A stretch of 64,000 nt of DNA from Candidatus Saccharimonadota bacterium (GTDB lineage Bacteria > Patescibacteriota > Saccharimonadia > Saccharimonadales > Saccharimonadaceae), in NCBI GenBank assembly GCA_017545485.1, contig JAFWMY010000011.1, positions 1-64,000 on the forward strand. Reading direction: 5' to 3'. Positions within the stretch are counted from its first letter, which is position 1, and every line of letters starts with the position of its first letter. The translations under genes and the position numbers were made by a program. The notes beneath the pieces are model-generated. The model was not told where the DNA came from, did no database searches, and was given only the letters and a program-made list of their open reading frames with translations. Positions 1-8,022 of this stretch are shown here, one piece after another.

Positions 1-19
1 ATATATATATATATATATA
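1..19. repeat. AT dinucleotide tract at window edge
   Basis: Nine and a half perfect AT units open the window. The tract lies 40 bases before a small membrane-protein gene and could be part of its promoter or simple slippage sequence; the window edge hides what precedes it. Confidence 0.8.
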
Positions 20-60
20 ATTTAAGTAAGAGTAGATAAAATAAAAACTGAAAGGACAAT

Positions 61-468
61 ATGGCAACAAAAAACAACAAAACATCAGCAAGAGTTATGA
101 TAAACACATGTTTATTTATTTTAATGGCGATAGCGTTCGGTGCAATCACATTATGTGGCGTAAACAAGCTAGACACATTTAGGAAAAGTTTAGTTGGTAT
201 TTCAGACGCTCCAGCTCTTTGCTATGATGAAGAATTGTATAAAAAGAATAATGGAACAGTGATTCAAGATACTTACCCATGCGTAGAAAACGGAACCGAA
301 GAGGCGACCAGCCAGAGAGATCACACCATGTTCCTTTATGACAAAATCAACTTCACTGCTACTGTTAATGCGGAGCTAAATGATATTCTACTAATTACGA
401 TTGGTGGCATGATGACGCTCGCGAGTTTCGTTGGCGGTATTGTTTATTGGAATCACAATAGGAAATAG
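61..468 (+). CDS. Small two-pass membrane protein of unknown function
   Basis: A 135-residue protein I do not recognise. Two hydrophobic segments are visible, about residues 13-34 and 108-129, joined by a polar loop of roughly 70 residues containing two cysteines (C54, C74) that could form a disulfide outside the cell. The tail after the second segment is short and basic (ends HNRK), so both termini are probably cytoplasmic. The start is supported by an AAAGGA ribosome site 6-7 bases before the ATG. It ends 8 bases before the convergent HNH nuclease gene. No catalytic motif is seen; a role cannot be assigned. Confidence 0.7.
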   Translation: MATKNNKTSARVMINTCLFILMAIAFGAITLCGVNKLDTFRKSLVGISDAPALCYDEELYKKNNGTVIQDTYPCVENGTEEATSQRDHTMFLYDKINFTATVNAELNDILLITIGGMMTLASFVGGIVYWNHNRK

Positions 469-475
469 ATAGTAA

Positions 476-1639
476 TTATTTATTACCCTTCGCCCTGTTA
501 TGCGTCTTGCACAACATCTGGCAGTTTTCCTCTGTCGTGGCTCCGCCTTTACTCCAGGCGGAGACATGGTCAGCGTCCATCTCATTTAGTGCATAAATCT
601 TGTCTTTATTCGCTTCATGACCCACAGCGCAAAGCGGACAGTTTGAAATACCTTTTGCTTTCGCTTCCGCAGTTTGCTTGTTATAAACTCGGCGTTTCAC
701 CGCTTCGTCAAAAATCCGCACATCAAGTAACTTCGTATCTTTCTCGCCGCCAAGAATATATTCAAATATGCCTTTGTGATTCTTAATAAATGGATCGTCG
801 TAAAGTTCATGTACCTTTTCCGAAACCTTGCTAGGATTATAGGCGGTTTTATGATAATTATCATAAAGTCGCCCCCATTCCAGCCCACACATGTCGCTCG
901 TAAGGTCAATAAACACCGATGAAACCCAATCAATCACAGAAGTAAAATGCTTTTTCAGTTCGCTAATATCTGCATCTTTGCGATGGTTGCTCATATAATT
1001 ATCAATGTTTCCGCCCGATACCCAATCTAGCGCCGCTTTCAAGTAATCCTGGCGATTCACCGAACCAGCAATATACGCGCCCCATTTTTGAATATTTGCA
1101 TTCTGAGAATTACTAAACTCCTCCTTCGCAGCCGTTACAAACGGACCAGAATAAATCGCATTCAAAAGTTCCTGTTCATTAAGTGGAATCCCCACGATGT
1201 TGATAGTCTTGAACCAACTCTTGATTTCTTTTTCTTCGCCTTCGCAAATATAAATCGTCAGCGGATACTCCAAAATCTTCTTTTGGATTTCTTCATCCAA
1301 CCCAGAAAAATACTGTTCCATCCCATTTTGGTCTTTGACCGCAAATTTGTTTGTCACAAATCGCCCAAAACTCGTAATGCGTTGCTGACCGTCTAGAACT
1401 TCGTATTTGTCTTTACCGGCTTGGTTGAAATAAATCAAACCGAGCGGATAACCACTTAAAATCGATTCGATTACTGCCACATCACGCTTGCCGTCGGCAT
1501 AAATGTAGTTGCGCTGATATTCGGGCTGAATCGTGAGTTTGCCGGACAAGCCATAAAGGCCTCTACCTTCGAGTTCGTTATAAACAAATCCATCGCAGAT
1601 GTCTTTAATGGTGATGTCGGTTTTAAGAGTTGTTTTCAT
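476..1639 (-). CDS. DUF262-HNH nuclease (GmrSD/ParB-like N-terminus)
   Basis: A 387-residue two-domain protein. The N-terminal DUF262 (ParB/sulfiredoxin-like) domain shows the family motifs QPEYQR at 38-43 and DGQQR at 83-87, which in GmrS-type proteins bind or hydrolyse a nucleotide. The C-terminus is a zinc HNH nuclease: CPLC at 334-337, DADH with H358, and a second CxxxC (C373, C377) followed by H380-N381. The family includes type IV-like restriction enzymes and phage-defence nucleases that cut DNA. The start has an AAAGGAG site upstream. It overlaps the end of the methyltransferase gene by 4 bases, so the two are co-transcribed and probably act as one modification/restriction pair. Its true target (methylated or unmethylated DNA) cannot be read from sequence. 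Confidence 0.88.
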   Translation of the reverse strand: MKTTLKTDITIKDICDGFVYNELEGRGLYGLSGKLTIQPEYQRNYIYADGKRDVAVIESILSGYPLGLIYFNQAGKDKYEVLDGQQRITSFGRFVTNKFAVKDQNGMEQYFSGLDEEIQKKILEYPLTIYICEGEEKEIKSWFKTINIVGIPLNEQELLNAIYSGPFVTAAKEEFSNSQNANIQKWGAYIAGSVNRQDYLKAALDWVSGGNIDNYMSNHRKDADISELKKHFTSVIDWVSSVFIDLTSDMCGLEWGRLYDNYHKTAYNPSKVSEKVHELYDDPFIKNHKGIFEYILGGEKDTKLLDVRIFDEAVKRRVYNKQTAEAKAKGISNCPLCAVGHEANKDKIYALNEMDADHVSAWSKGGATTEENCQMLCKTHNRAKGNK

Positions 1640-2826
1640 GGTTGCTCCTTTGCTTTTATAAATATTCTTGAAAAAGTTGAATGAACTATTTCACCAGTTT
1701 TTTCGTTCAAAAAATAATTGTTTTTCTCCTTTATGCCTGGCAAATTACCATTTCCGTTCGTTTTACTGCCAGAGGAACCAGTAGGTTTACCGGTTTTATA
1801 ATTTATCTCTTTATATTCTTCGTATGTTTTTAATTCTGGAACATTCTTGTGACAACCTCTTTGCGTGGCACCAATTATTTCAAATTGTTCTGGACAAAAC
1901 TTTTCTAGAAAAGTAATAGGCACCCCCATTAAGCCAGTGTAGTCTCTCGGGATTGCAGACGTATATGGAACCTCTATCGCATCGTAATTATCGTATTTTT
2001 GGTACTCCTTTCCCCTGATTTCACTATATTTACTATATCTAATATTTTCTTCCATCGTCATAAGTGGGATTGGTTTATGACGTCGCCCATGATCAATGTT
2101 TGTTATCCATATTGCAGCAACATTTTTATACTTTTTTCCATCTATTGTTTTATCATAATCATCAGATTCGCTGAATGTTTCAAACCACATTCCACCTTTC
2201 CAATCTTCTTTTCCAGACCATACGAGCTGATTCATAAAAAATGGGAAGACGTCTTTATTAGAAATGCTCGCCTTATTAATAATAAAAGCGAACTGTTTTT
2301 TACTTTCCATAATCCATGCAAAAAACTCCTTAAATAATGAAAATGGTGGATTTGTAATTATAATATCCGCCTCGTCGCGCAATTTTTTTATTTCAAGGCT
2401 TCTAAAATCGCCGTCACCTTTTAGATAATTCCATTCCAAATCATTGATATTGATTTTTTTATCTTTGTTTATATCTCGTTCAAGGATAAAAATCTTGCCA
2501 TGTGAGCGTGTTTTCTTTTTGTCATATTTTGGGCTATTCACTTCAAAAAGAGTTAATTGATAAGGGATATCATTTGGTTTACTATCGGCAGCATAACTCG
2601 TACTAATCAACTTTTTCAAGCCAAATCTCTCAAAGTTTTGAGCAAAATATTTAGTGAAATTGCTCCATTCTGGATCATCGCAAGGCAATAAGATAGTTTT
2701 ATCTTTAAATACATCAGGATTATAGTCAAGATAAGCATTCATTTCTCGTTCTATATCGCTAAACATAGTATAGAATTCATTATTCTTTTCGTTTTTTGCT
2801 TTGTGCATTTTTGAAACGCGTGGCAT
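1636..2826 (-). CDS. EcoRI-type adenine-specific DNA methyltransferase
   Basis: About 396 residues from the chosen start. It matches the EcoRI methylase family: an N-terminal HKAKN...EFYT...DIE stretch (about residues 7-26) and the catalytic NPPF motif at about 159-162 preceded by a run of isoleucines. It would transfer a methyl group from S-adenosylmethionine to adenine N6. The open frame extends 23 codons further upstream, but that extension is Cys/Arg-rich, falls in the palindromic control region, and lacks the family's N-terminus; the ATG at 2826 has an AGGAAAG site 8 bases before it and gives the MPRVSK start, so I chose it. It is the first gene of the pair with the DUF262-HNH nuclease, presumably protecting host DNA. 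Confidence 0.88.
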   Translation of the reverse strand: MPRVSKMHKAKNEKNNEFYTMFSDIEREMNAYLDYNPDVFKDKTILLPCDDPEWSNFTKYFAQNFERFGLKKLISTSYAADSKPNDIPYQLTLFEVNSPKYDKKKTRSHGKIFILERDINKDKKININDLEWNYLKGDGDFRSLEIKKLRDEADIIITNPPFSLFKEFFAWIMESKKQFAFIINKASISNKDVFPFFMNQLVWSGKEDWKGGMWFETFSESDDYDKTIDGKKYKNVAAIWITNIDHGRRHKPIPLMTMEENIRYSKYSEIRGKEYQKYDNYDAIEVPYTSAIPRDYTGLMGVPITFLEKFCPEQFEIIGATQRGCHKNVPELKTYEEYKEINYKTGKPTGSSGSKTNGNGNLPGIKEKNNYFLNEKTGEIVHSTFSRIFIKAKEQP

Positions 2827-3076
2827 CTCTGTTGCTTTCCTACAACAGAAACGACATTGAACATCGCGCTGGGCACCACAACAAAAATCGGACATCGCAG
2901 CGGATGTCCAAATCTTTTACAACAGAGATACTCCGTGTGCTGCGGTGCCCGATTAATTCGGAGTATCGTCAGCAACAAGACTATCTCTGTGCTTCTGTTG
3001 TATATTATTAAAGATTTGGACTCTTTAATTATAACATAAAACACCGCCTTTTGTATTGTGCGATTCAACAGAGATA
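2825..3076. repeat. Cluster of inverted repeats in a divergent control region
   Basis: Between the methyltransferase and DUF3800 genes lie several nested palindromes. A 12-bp inverted repeat (2906-2917 with 3010-3021) encloses a second pair (2919-2925 with 2995-3001) and a 9-bp pair (2927-2935 with 2959-2967); just outside is a 7-bp hairpin with a 6-base loop (2890-2896 with 2903-2909). The decamer CAACAGAGAT occurs on the minus strand at 2825-2834, on the plus strand at 2920-2929 and 3066-3075, with a degenerate minus copy at 2982-3000. These could be operator sites, a structured RNA or a small foldback element. Confidence 0.7.
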
Positions 3077-3105
3077 ACAGATAATTTTTATGATATAATA
3101 AATAT

Positions 3106-3831
3106 ATGGAAAAATCAGAAATAAGAGTTTATCTTGATGAAACTAGGCATCTAAAAGTAAATGATGGCCCAATGGTACTAGGTGGTATTTGGGGGCCAAA
3201 AGATAATTGTATATCTTTCAACAAGAGAATTCAGATGATAAAAATACGGCATGGTATTCCTACAAACCAAGAATTAAAATGGACAAAAGTAAGTCCAGCA
3301 AAAATAGAGTATTATAAGGATGTTTTGATTTCCTTTCTGAATGAACCAAATATCAATTACCGTGGCGTAATAATTGACAAAAAATTAATAAATAATAAAC
3401 TTTATAACTTAACGGACGATGATTTTTATTACCGTATGCAATATTTGGTAATGCGAAATATAGCATCGCACAGAGTCGCAAAATATAGACTTTTCTTTGA
3501 TTACAAAGATACTTGGTCAAACCATAGAGCGAGTGGTACGGTTGATTATCTAAAAAAGACTAGCCGATTAGCCGGTAACGATTTTGAGTTTCAGCCTTTA
3601 CGCTCGGATGATGTAACATTACTACAGATTGCTGATTTTCTAAATGGATTATTTGCTTATGCTAATAGTAATTCAAGCCAACAAGTATCCGAAGCAAAAA
3701 AAGAACTAGTTAAACTATTAGAAGAAATATCTGGGGTTTGTCCAACATGTAATTCTCCGAGCGCAAGTGAAAAAATCAATATTTTAATATGGCAACCGAA
3801 AGTGACTTTTAAAAATGGATTGGCTTCCTGA
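3106..3831 (+). CDS. DUF3800 family protein
   Basis: A 241-residue protein of the DUF3800 family, which has an RNase H-like fold and is common in accessory and phage-related regions. Conserved acidic residues are visible: YLDE at 9-12, FDYKD around 131-135, and the signature LLQIADFLNG around 172-181 with D177. These acidic positions would coordinate metal ions if it is a nuclease, which has not been established for the family at large. A TATAAT hexamer ends 6 bases before the ATG, so the mRNA may be leaderless. It overlaps the following gene by 17 bases and is divergent from the methyltransferase gene, so the whole block may be one defence island. Confidence 0.82.
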   Translation: MEKSEIRVYLDETRHLKVNDGPMVLGGIWGPKDNCISFNKRIQMIKIRHGIPTNQELKWTKVSPAKIEYYKDVLISFLNEPNINYRGVIIDKKLINNKLYNLTDDDFYYRMQYLVMRNIASHRVAKYRLFFDYKDTWSNHRASGTVDYLKKTSRLAGNDFEFQPLRSDDVTLLQIADFLNGLFAYANSNSSQQVSEAKKELVKLLEEISGVCPTCNSPSASEKINILIWQPKVTFKNGLAS

Positions 3832-4312
3832 TGAACTCCAATTGGCATCTGGTAGTCTAGAAGAAGACTATAAAAAACTTTATAAAGTTTTTGAAAGCGA
3901 CTTTATTAAATCTAAAGTTTATTATAACGGTGAGAGAATAATATACCAAAAGGCAATAGATAATAAAACACCAGGTGGATATCCTTATGGTTTTACGCAT
4001 CTTATTACTAGGAAAAATGGCAATCAAAGAATAATTGACTATGATCGAGCGGTCAGATTACCATGGGTAAAAGCGGTGATAGAACATGCAGATGACCCCG
4101 CCGTAGTCATTTTGACCGCGAAAAGATACACTAAAAATAACGGATTAACTGATAACACATATCTTTGGCTAGAAGAAAAAAAGTTTCTTATTATTCTCTC
4201 ACGTATTAATCATGGTAAGAATCGTGGGCAAATGATTATAACTGCTTATACCATAACGGAAAACTACGTGGTAAAAAAACTCGAAGATATTCGCAGGAAA
4301 CTCTTAAATTAG
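3815..4312 (+). CDS. Possible BECR-fold RNase-like protein next to DUF3800
   Basis: A 165-residue protein. The central stretch has an order of motifs reminiscent of barnase/EndoU/colicin/RelE-like nuclease domains found in phage and toxin proteins: YGFTHLI (H62), a basic RxxW segment (R81, W84), a WLE motif near 118-120 and a TAY near 143-145 on the last strand. This assignment is by eye and weak. The gene starts inside the end of the DUF3800 gene and has no clear ribosome site of its own, which points to translational coupling and a joint function with DUF3800. No hydrophobic segment or signal peptide is present. Confidence 0.5.
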   Translation: MDWLPDELQLASGSLEEDYKKLYKVFESDFIKSKVYYNGERIIYQKAIDNKTPGGYPYGFTHLITRKNGNQRIIDYDRAVRLPWVKAVIEHADDPAVVILTAKRYTKNNGLTDNTYLWLEEKKFLIILSRINHGKNRGQMIITAYTITENYVVKKLEDIRRKLLN

Positions 4313-4542
4313 GCAATAAAGAAACGCCCAGGGGACGTCTCCATTGACTAATCATACACATGGTATGTCAGTGATTTAATTATATCATATTATTATATAA
4401 TAAGTCAATACATCTGTCAAAGTAGTTATGGCTAACAGGGGAGGTGGTTGTGGAAAACATAAGCAAAATAATCCGAAAAAGGTATTGACAAGTATTCCAC
4501 TGTTTATTAGTTGCGCTATGATTTTTGTGCTTCCGCTTCGTC

Positions 4543-4698
4543 CTTTCTGGCGGGGCGGGCGGGGGCGCCCCGCCAGAAAGTGATGGCTTTCGCGCCTTTC
4601 AGGGCCCTGCGGGCTTGGCGGGGGAAGCCCGCAGGGGCCCTGATCATGATGCTGGGGACTTTCGCGAGTTTGGCGGGGGGAAACTCGCGAAAGTCCCC
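4543..4698. repeat. Three GC-rich hairpins sharing one loop sequence
   Basis: Three long hairpins stand in tandem in an otherwise AT-rich intergenic region. Hairpin 1: 15-bp perfect stem, 4543-4557 with 4566-4580. Hairpin 2: 17-bp stem with one bulged G, 4600-4616 with 4625-4642. Hairpin 3: 18-bp perfect stem, 4654-4671 with 4681-4698. The three stems are unrelated in sequence but the loops are identical, GGCGGGGG (4558-4565, 4617-4624, 4672-4679, the last with one extra G). The stem of hairpin 1 holds a fourth GGCGGGG and the only exact complement, CCCCGCC at 4568-4574. None has a T-run after it, so these are not ordinary terminators. Confidence 0.9.
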
Positions 4699-4718
4699 CA
4701 CTTATTCGAGTTTTGTGG

Positions 4719-4798
4719 TATAATAGTTTCTAGCGGTGTTATATAAATGCACCATTATAGCAAAAAACTCAGGGTATTCGCGCTTAGGCGCATTTTTT
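4719..4798 (+). ncRNA. Possible short transcript: extended -10 promoter to terminator
   Basis: A TG-extended TATAAT (4719-4724) is followed about 55 bases later by a small hairpin, GCGC-TTAG-GCGC (4780-4791), and six Ts (4793-4798). Read literally this makes a transcript of about 65-70 bases starting just after the hairpin array. No reading frame of note is inside. It could be a small RNA or a leftover promoter; support is only the two signals. Confidence 0.35.
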
Positions 4799-4799
4799 A

Positions 4800-4828
4800 T
4801 TGACACGCATACTATTTTGTAGTATAAC
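4800..4828 (+). promoter_or_regulatory. Sigma-70 type promoter of the radical SAM operon
   Basis: A perfect TTGACA (4800-4805), a 17-base spacer and TATAAC (4823-4828). Transcription would begin near 4835, leaving a leader of about 75 bases before the maturase ATG. That leader carries a perfect 7-bp hairpin with a GTG loop (4853-4859 with 4863-4869) and an AAGGAGGG ribosome site at about 4899-4906. This is one of the best canonical promoters in the window. Confidence 0.8.
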
Positions 4829-4911
4829 AATGATAGTTTCGTATTCACAACGATTCTCCGTGGGAGAATTTTATTTTGCCCAAGTACATTAATAGCAAGG
4901 AGGGATAAGCA

Positions 4912-6222
4912 ATGGCTAAATTCTCATACTACAATTTTTTGGTCGAGAACCCAGATGGTGGTTATATTCTCTTCAACAGCTTAACAAAGAACATCATTTT
5001 AATGACGGCTGATGATAGAGAATGGATGGGGGCTGTTGACCTTAAAAATGTAGACGAAGGTGATGAGCGTTTCCAAACTCTTGCAGAGCTTAATTTCATC
5101 GTAGATGATGACTTTGATGAGCTGGAGTATTACAGATTGGAATGGTTTCGAAGCCTGTATTCATCTGGTATTCTACGTCATACTGTGATTCTAAATCTAG
5201 CGTGTAATTGCGATTGCCCGTATTGTTTTGAAAACAAGAACGGTCAATTTATGACCAAGGAGACAGCGGACGCATATTTGAAGTGGCTTGAACCTCAGGT
5301 CAAAGATATTAAATATTTCTGGATGAGTTGGTTCGGCGGGGAACCGCTACTTTCTAAGCAAATGATTGAATATCTTACTGACGGGATATTGAAGCTAGCT
5401 GAGAAGTACCATTTTGAATACGCCGCCTGCGTTGTTACGAATGGAGTACTGGCTGATGCTGACTTTGTCTCAAAGTGCGAGCGGCTGCATATTGCAAATC
5501 TGCAGGTCACTATTGATGGCGAACGAGAGACCCATAATAAATACCGTTTCTTGAAAGCAAATCATGGTGGAACTTTTGACACAATTTTGTCAAATCTGGC
5601 TGACTTTTGCACGCGCGTTCATTCAGACACAGCGAGTATACTTAGAGTTAACCTAACAGATGAGAATTATCCAACCATACCTCAGCTTTTGGATGAGATT
5701 CCAGACGTAGTGAGAGAAAACTGCGTGTTACTTCTTAGGTGGGTTTATTCCCATGTAGAAGGACGCAGCCCAGGCGTTGAGTTCTCAGCTGGAAAGAAAG
5801 GCACACGACCTTATGATAATCTAGCTCCGTTATATGAACTAGCACAGGCAAAAGGATTCACACCAAATTCTTTTGACGAAGGACCAAGTTGTAATTTCTG
5901 TGAGTGCGACTTTGATCATGCTTTTCAAATCAATTACGATGGAGACCTTTTTATGTGCACGCATAGCATGGACAAGTCTGAAGTAATTGGGAATGTCTAC
6001 GAAGGGTTCCGCACCCAAGGTAACCTCACAAGATATGCCAAATTCGTCAATACTAATCCTTTTGGTGATCAGGAATGTCTTGATTGTAAATTACTTCCTA
6101 TCTGCAAAGGTGGGTGCCGTAAAGCTCGCTACCTCGGACATAAAGTCTGCTCAGATGTGAAGTACAGCTACGAGCCGTATATTATTGAGAAGGCCAAAAA
6201 GGCCACTCTTGAAAATCAATAG
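4912..6222 (+). CDS. Radical SAM/SPASM peptide maturase
   Basis: A 436-residue radical SAM enzyme. The cluster-binding motif CX3CX2C is C98, C102, C105, and the SAM-contacting GGEP is at 142-145. A C-terminal SPASM region with cysteines at 327, 330, 332, 349, 389, 392, 398, 402 and 413 would bind one or two auxiliary iron-sulfur clusters. The first 90 residues are the typical substrate-side domain of such maturases. Enzymes of this layout use a 5'-deoxyadenosyl radical to install crosslinks or other changes in ribosomally made peptides. It has its own strong promoter and ribosome site. Seventeen bases downstream starts a 48-residue Cys-containing peptide gene, then a terminator, so the operon is maturase plus likely substrate. 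No exporter, protease or separate recognition protein is adjacent. Confidence 0.92.
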   Translation: MAKFSYYNFLVENPDGGYILFNSLTKNIILMTADDREWMGAVDLKNVDEGDERFQTLAELNFIVDDDFDELEYYRLEWFRSLYSSGILRHTVILNLACNCDCPYCFENKNGQFMTKETADAYLKWLEPQVKDIKYFWMSWFGGEPLLSKQMIEYLTDGILKLAEKYHFEYAACVVTNGVLADADFVSKCERLHIANLQVTIDGERETHNKYRFLKANHGGTFDTILSNLADFCTRVHSDTASILRVNLTDENYPTIPQLLDEIPDVVRENCVLLLRWVYSHVEGRSPGVEFSAGKKGTRPYDNLAPLYELAQAKGFTPNSFDEGPSCNFCECDFDHAFQINYDGDLFMCTHSMDKSEVIGNVYEGFRTQGNLTRYAKFVNTNPFGDQECLDCKLLPICKGGCRKARYLGHKVCSDVKYSYEPYIIEKAKKATLENQ

Positions 6223-6239
6223 CAAAAGGAGGTGAGTGT

Positions 6240-6386
6240 ATGAAAGCTATTAAGAAAAACGTCAACCGTGAGGACCTGGTTAACCAGAAAAACACGAGAG
6301 AAGAACGTTTGAACAACGGCCAATCTATCACTAAAGCAATTATAATGAATGGAAAGGCTTGTTGTGGCGGCGCTTACGTCAAGTAA
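6240..6386 (+). CDS. Candidate RiPP precursor peptide, 48 residues
   Basis: A short frame directly after the maturase gene, with an excellent AGGAGGTGA ribosome site. The first 35 or so residues are charged and polar (a leader-like MKAIKKNVNREDL start), and the last dozen form a distinct end, NGKACCGGAYVK, with two adjacent cysteines, two glycines and a tyrosine. A terminator begins 20 bases after the stop. Position, size and the Cys-rich tail fit a substrate of the radical SAM/SPASM enzyme; the tail vaguely recalls the IDGMCGVY-like end of mycofactocin precursors, but no MftB-like partner is present. The product and modification are unknown. I cannot place it in a named family. Confidence 0.75.
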   Translation: MKAIKKNVNREDLVNQKNTREERLNNGQSITKAIIMNGKACCGGAYVK

Positions 6387-6406
6387 GCAGTAACTTATCT
6401 CTATCC

Positions 6407-6437
6407 AAAAAGAGTCGCTTTATTAGCGGCTCTTTTT
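6407..6437. terminator. Bidirectional terminator
   Basis: A 12-bp stem beginning with five As and ending with five Ts around a 7-base loop. It sits between the plus-strand peptide gene and the convergent phosphorylase gene and would stop transcription from both sides. Confidence 0.9.
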
Positions 6438-6441
6438 CCTT

Positions 6442-7176
6442 TTAGATTTTGTTTAGGATTTCTAGTGCAACGTCAATTATTTCCTCATTGCGACGGGGGA
6501 GAGGTGCTTTCTCGCTATTCACGACCGGGTCTTCGCCGATTAGAAACTCAGTAAATTTGATATTTCGATACTTTGCAAGCGCGAGTAGAGCAGACAATTC
6601 CATGTCTACCCCTATGCAACCACGTTCTTGCATCAACTTAACCTTGCCTTCAGTCTCGCGATAAACAGCATCAGTAGTCCAAATTTTACCTTTTTCGTAT
6701 TCAAATTTATGCTCTTTGAAGACTTGTTCGGCAATGTTTAATGCATCTTCATCTATACCAATTTCATCTTCATCTGGAAGATAGTGATAGCTAGTACCTT
6801 CCTCGCGATAGGCGGAGGTCGGGAGAATAATAGTGTTTTGCGCGATGTCTGAACTGAGGCGGCCGCAAGTGCCAAAAGCAACGATCTTGTTAATACCACT
6901 AGCAATGATGAGCTCGGTATCGCAGACGCATCCAGCGGAGCCCATGGTTGGATAAACTAAAAGAATTTTTTCGCCATTTGTTTCAACATAACGATAAGTA
7001 TCAAAAACTCTGCCAAAAGCATTAGTGACAGGGAATGTTTCTATGTCTTTATTTGGTAAAACATAATCTTCCCAAATCTCATCATCAAAAATTAGCACAC
7101 ATTTGGTTGGTTTAGATTCTAGCTTTAGGTCGCTTGGACTAAAAACTGTTTTTCGTTCTGGGTCATATTTAATCAT
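6442..7176 (-). CDS. Nucleoside phosphorylase (PNP/UDP family)
   Basis: A 244-residue enzyme of the PNP_UDP_1 family, which splits nucleosides with phosphate to a free base and (deoxy)ribose-1-phosphate. The glycine-rich TMGSAG near residue 75, the FGTCGR segment that contacts phosphate, and the VDMELSALLALA stretch near 197 that holds the ribose-binding Met-Glu pair are visible, closest in style to uridine phosphorylases. It would supply ribose-1-phosphate to the pentose route encoded later in the window. A TATAAT hexamer lies exactly 6 bases before the ATG on the minus strand, predicting a leaderless mRNA. The exact base specificity is not readable. Confidence 0.85.
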   Translation of the reverse strand: MIKYDPERKTVFSPSDLKLESKPTKCVLIFDDEIWEDYVLPNKDIETFPVTNAFGRVFDTYRYVETNGEKILLVYPTMGSAGCVCDTELIIASGINKIVAFGTCGRLSSDIAQNTIILPTSAYREEGTSYHYLPDEDEIGIDEDALNIAEQVFKEHKFEYEKGKIWTTDAVYRETEGKVKLMQERGCIGVDMELSALLALAKYRNIKFTEFLIGEDPVVNSEKAPLPRRNEEIIDVALEILNKI

Positions 7177-7241
7177 GGTGCTATTATATCATAAGATTAT
7201 TTCTATTATTATATTTAAGGTGTTTTTGATATAATAGGGTT

Positions 7242-8018
7242 ATGAATAAATTGGGATTCATTAGATTTAAGACTATTCTGATAAATCTTTTTGTCGTTGC
7301 GATTGTGGTGGGGATTGGGTTTCTTGGCTATACGTGGGTTAAGGAAAAGAAACTTTTTATAAACGAGTGGTTTCTTGGCGAAGGGCTGCGCGGAGTAGAC
7401 ATTTCTAGCTACCAAGCTGACGTTGATATGAAAAGCTTGGCAAATCAAGGCATCAGATTTGTCTATATGAAAGCGACTGAAGGTAGTAACCATGTTGACG
7501 AAAAGTTTGCTACGAACTGGAAGAACATAAAGGACACCAACATGGCGGCTGGAGCATACCATTTTTTCTCGTATGAGAGCAGTGGGGAAACGCAGGCAGA
7601 AAATTATGTCTCTACAGTAGGGTCTTTGAATGGCCATTTAATCCCGGCAGTAGACGTAGAAATGTATGGCGAGTTTAAAGAGAACCCGCCTGAAAAAGAT
7701 AAAGTTGTACGCCAATTAAAAATATTCATGGCAGTGATGGAAGATGAATACAAAGCTAAACCAATAATTTACGCACAAAAAGATATATATGATAAATATT
7801 TAAAGGACGATTTCAAAGATTACCCAGTGTGGGCGCGCAATGTATATTTTCCGGTATATTTGGAGTTTGGTGGAGATTGGCTAATTTGGCAATACAAGGA
7901 TCGTGGCGAATTGGAAGGCTATAAAGGCGGAGAAAAATATATAGATTTAGACGTCTTGAATCCGGGAAAAAGTTTAGATGAATTAATGGTAAAAAATGCT
8001 AAGGATAGCGATAAATAA
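7242..8018 (+). CDS. Membrane-anchored GH25 family muramidase
   Basis: A 258-residue protein with one N-terminal membrane anchor (about residues 10-31) and a glycoside hydrolase family 25 domain. The opening RGVDISSYQ (D53), KATEG (E80) and PAVDVE (D138, E140) are the acidic active-site strands of this lysozyme family, which cuts the beta-1,4 bond between N-acetylmuramic acid and N-acetylglucosamine. It would act outside the membrane on the cell's own wall or on a host cell wall. A TATAAT hexamer is 6 bases before the ATG (leaderless). It ends 4 bases from the convergent cation transporter gene. Confidence 0.9.
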   Translation: MNKLGFIRFKTILINLFVVAIVVGIGFLGYTWVKEKKLFINEWFLGEGLRGVDISSYQADVDMKSLANQGIRFVYMKATEGSNHVDEKFATNWKNIKDTNMAAGAYHFFSYESSGETQAENYVSTVGSLNGHLIPAVDVEMYGEFKENPPEKDKVVRQLKIFMAVMEDEYKAKPIIYAQKDIYDKYLKDDFKDYPVWARNVYFPVYLEFGGDWLIWQYKDRGELEGYKGGEKYIDLDVLNPGKSLDELMVKNAKDSDK

Positions 8019-8022
8019 AGAG

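Noticed and set aside
2827-2895. Longer N-terminus for the EcoRI-type methyltransferase
   Set aside because: The extra 23 residues are Cys/Arg-rich, lie in palindromic control DNA and have no family match, while the inner ATG has a good ribosome site.
4450-4488. Twelve-codon GTG frame after GGAGGTGG
   Set aside because: The ribosome site is too close to the GTG and the peptide is too short to separate from chance.
5331-5346. GGTTC-GGCGGG-GAACC in the radical SAM gene, similar to the hairpin loops upstream
   Set aside because: It encodes the conserved FGGEP of the enzyme, so the likeness to GGCGGGG is most simply chance.
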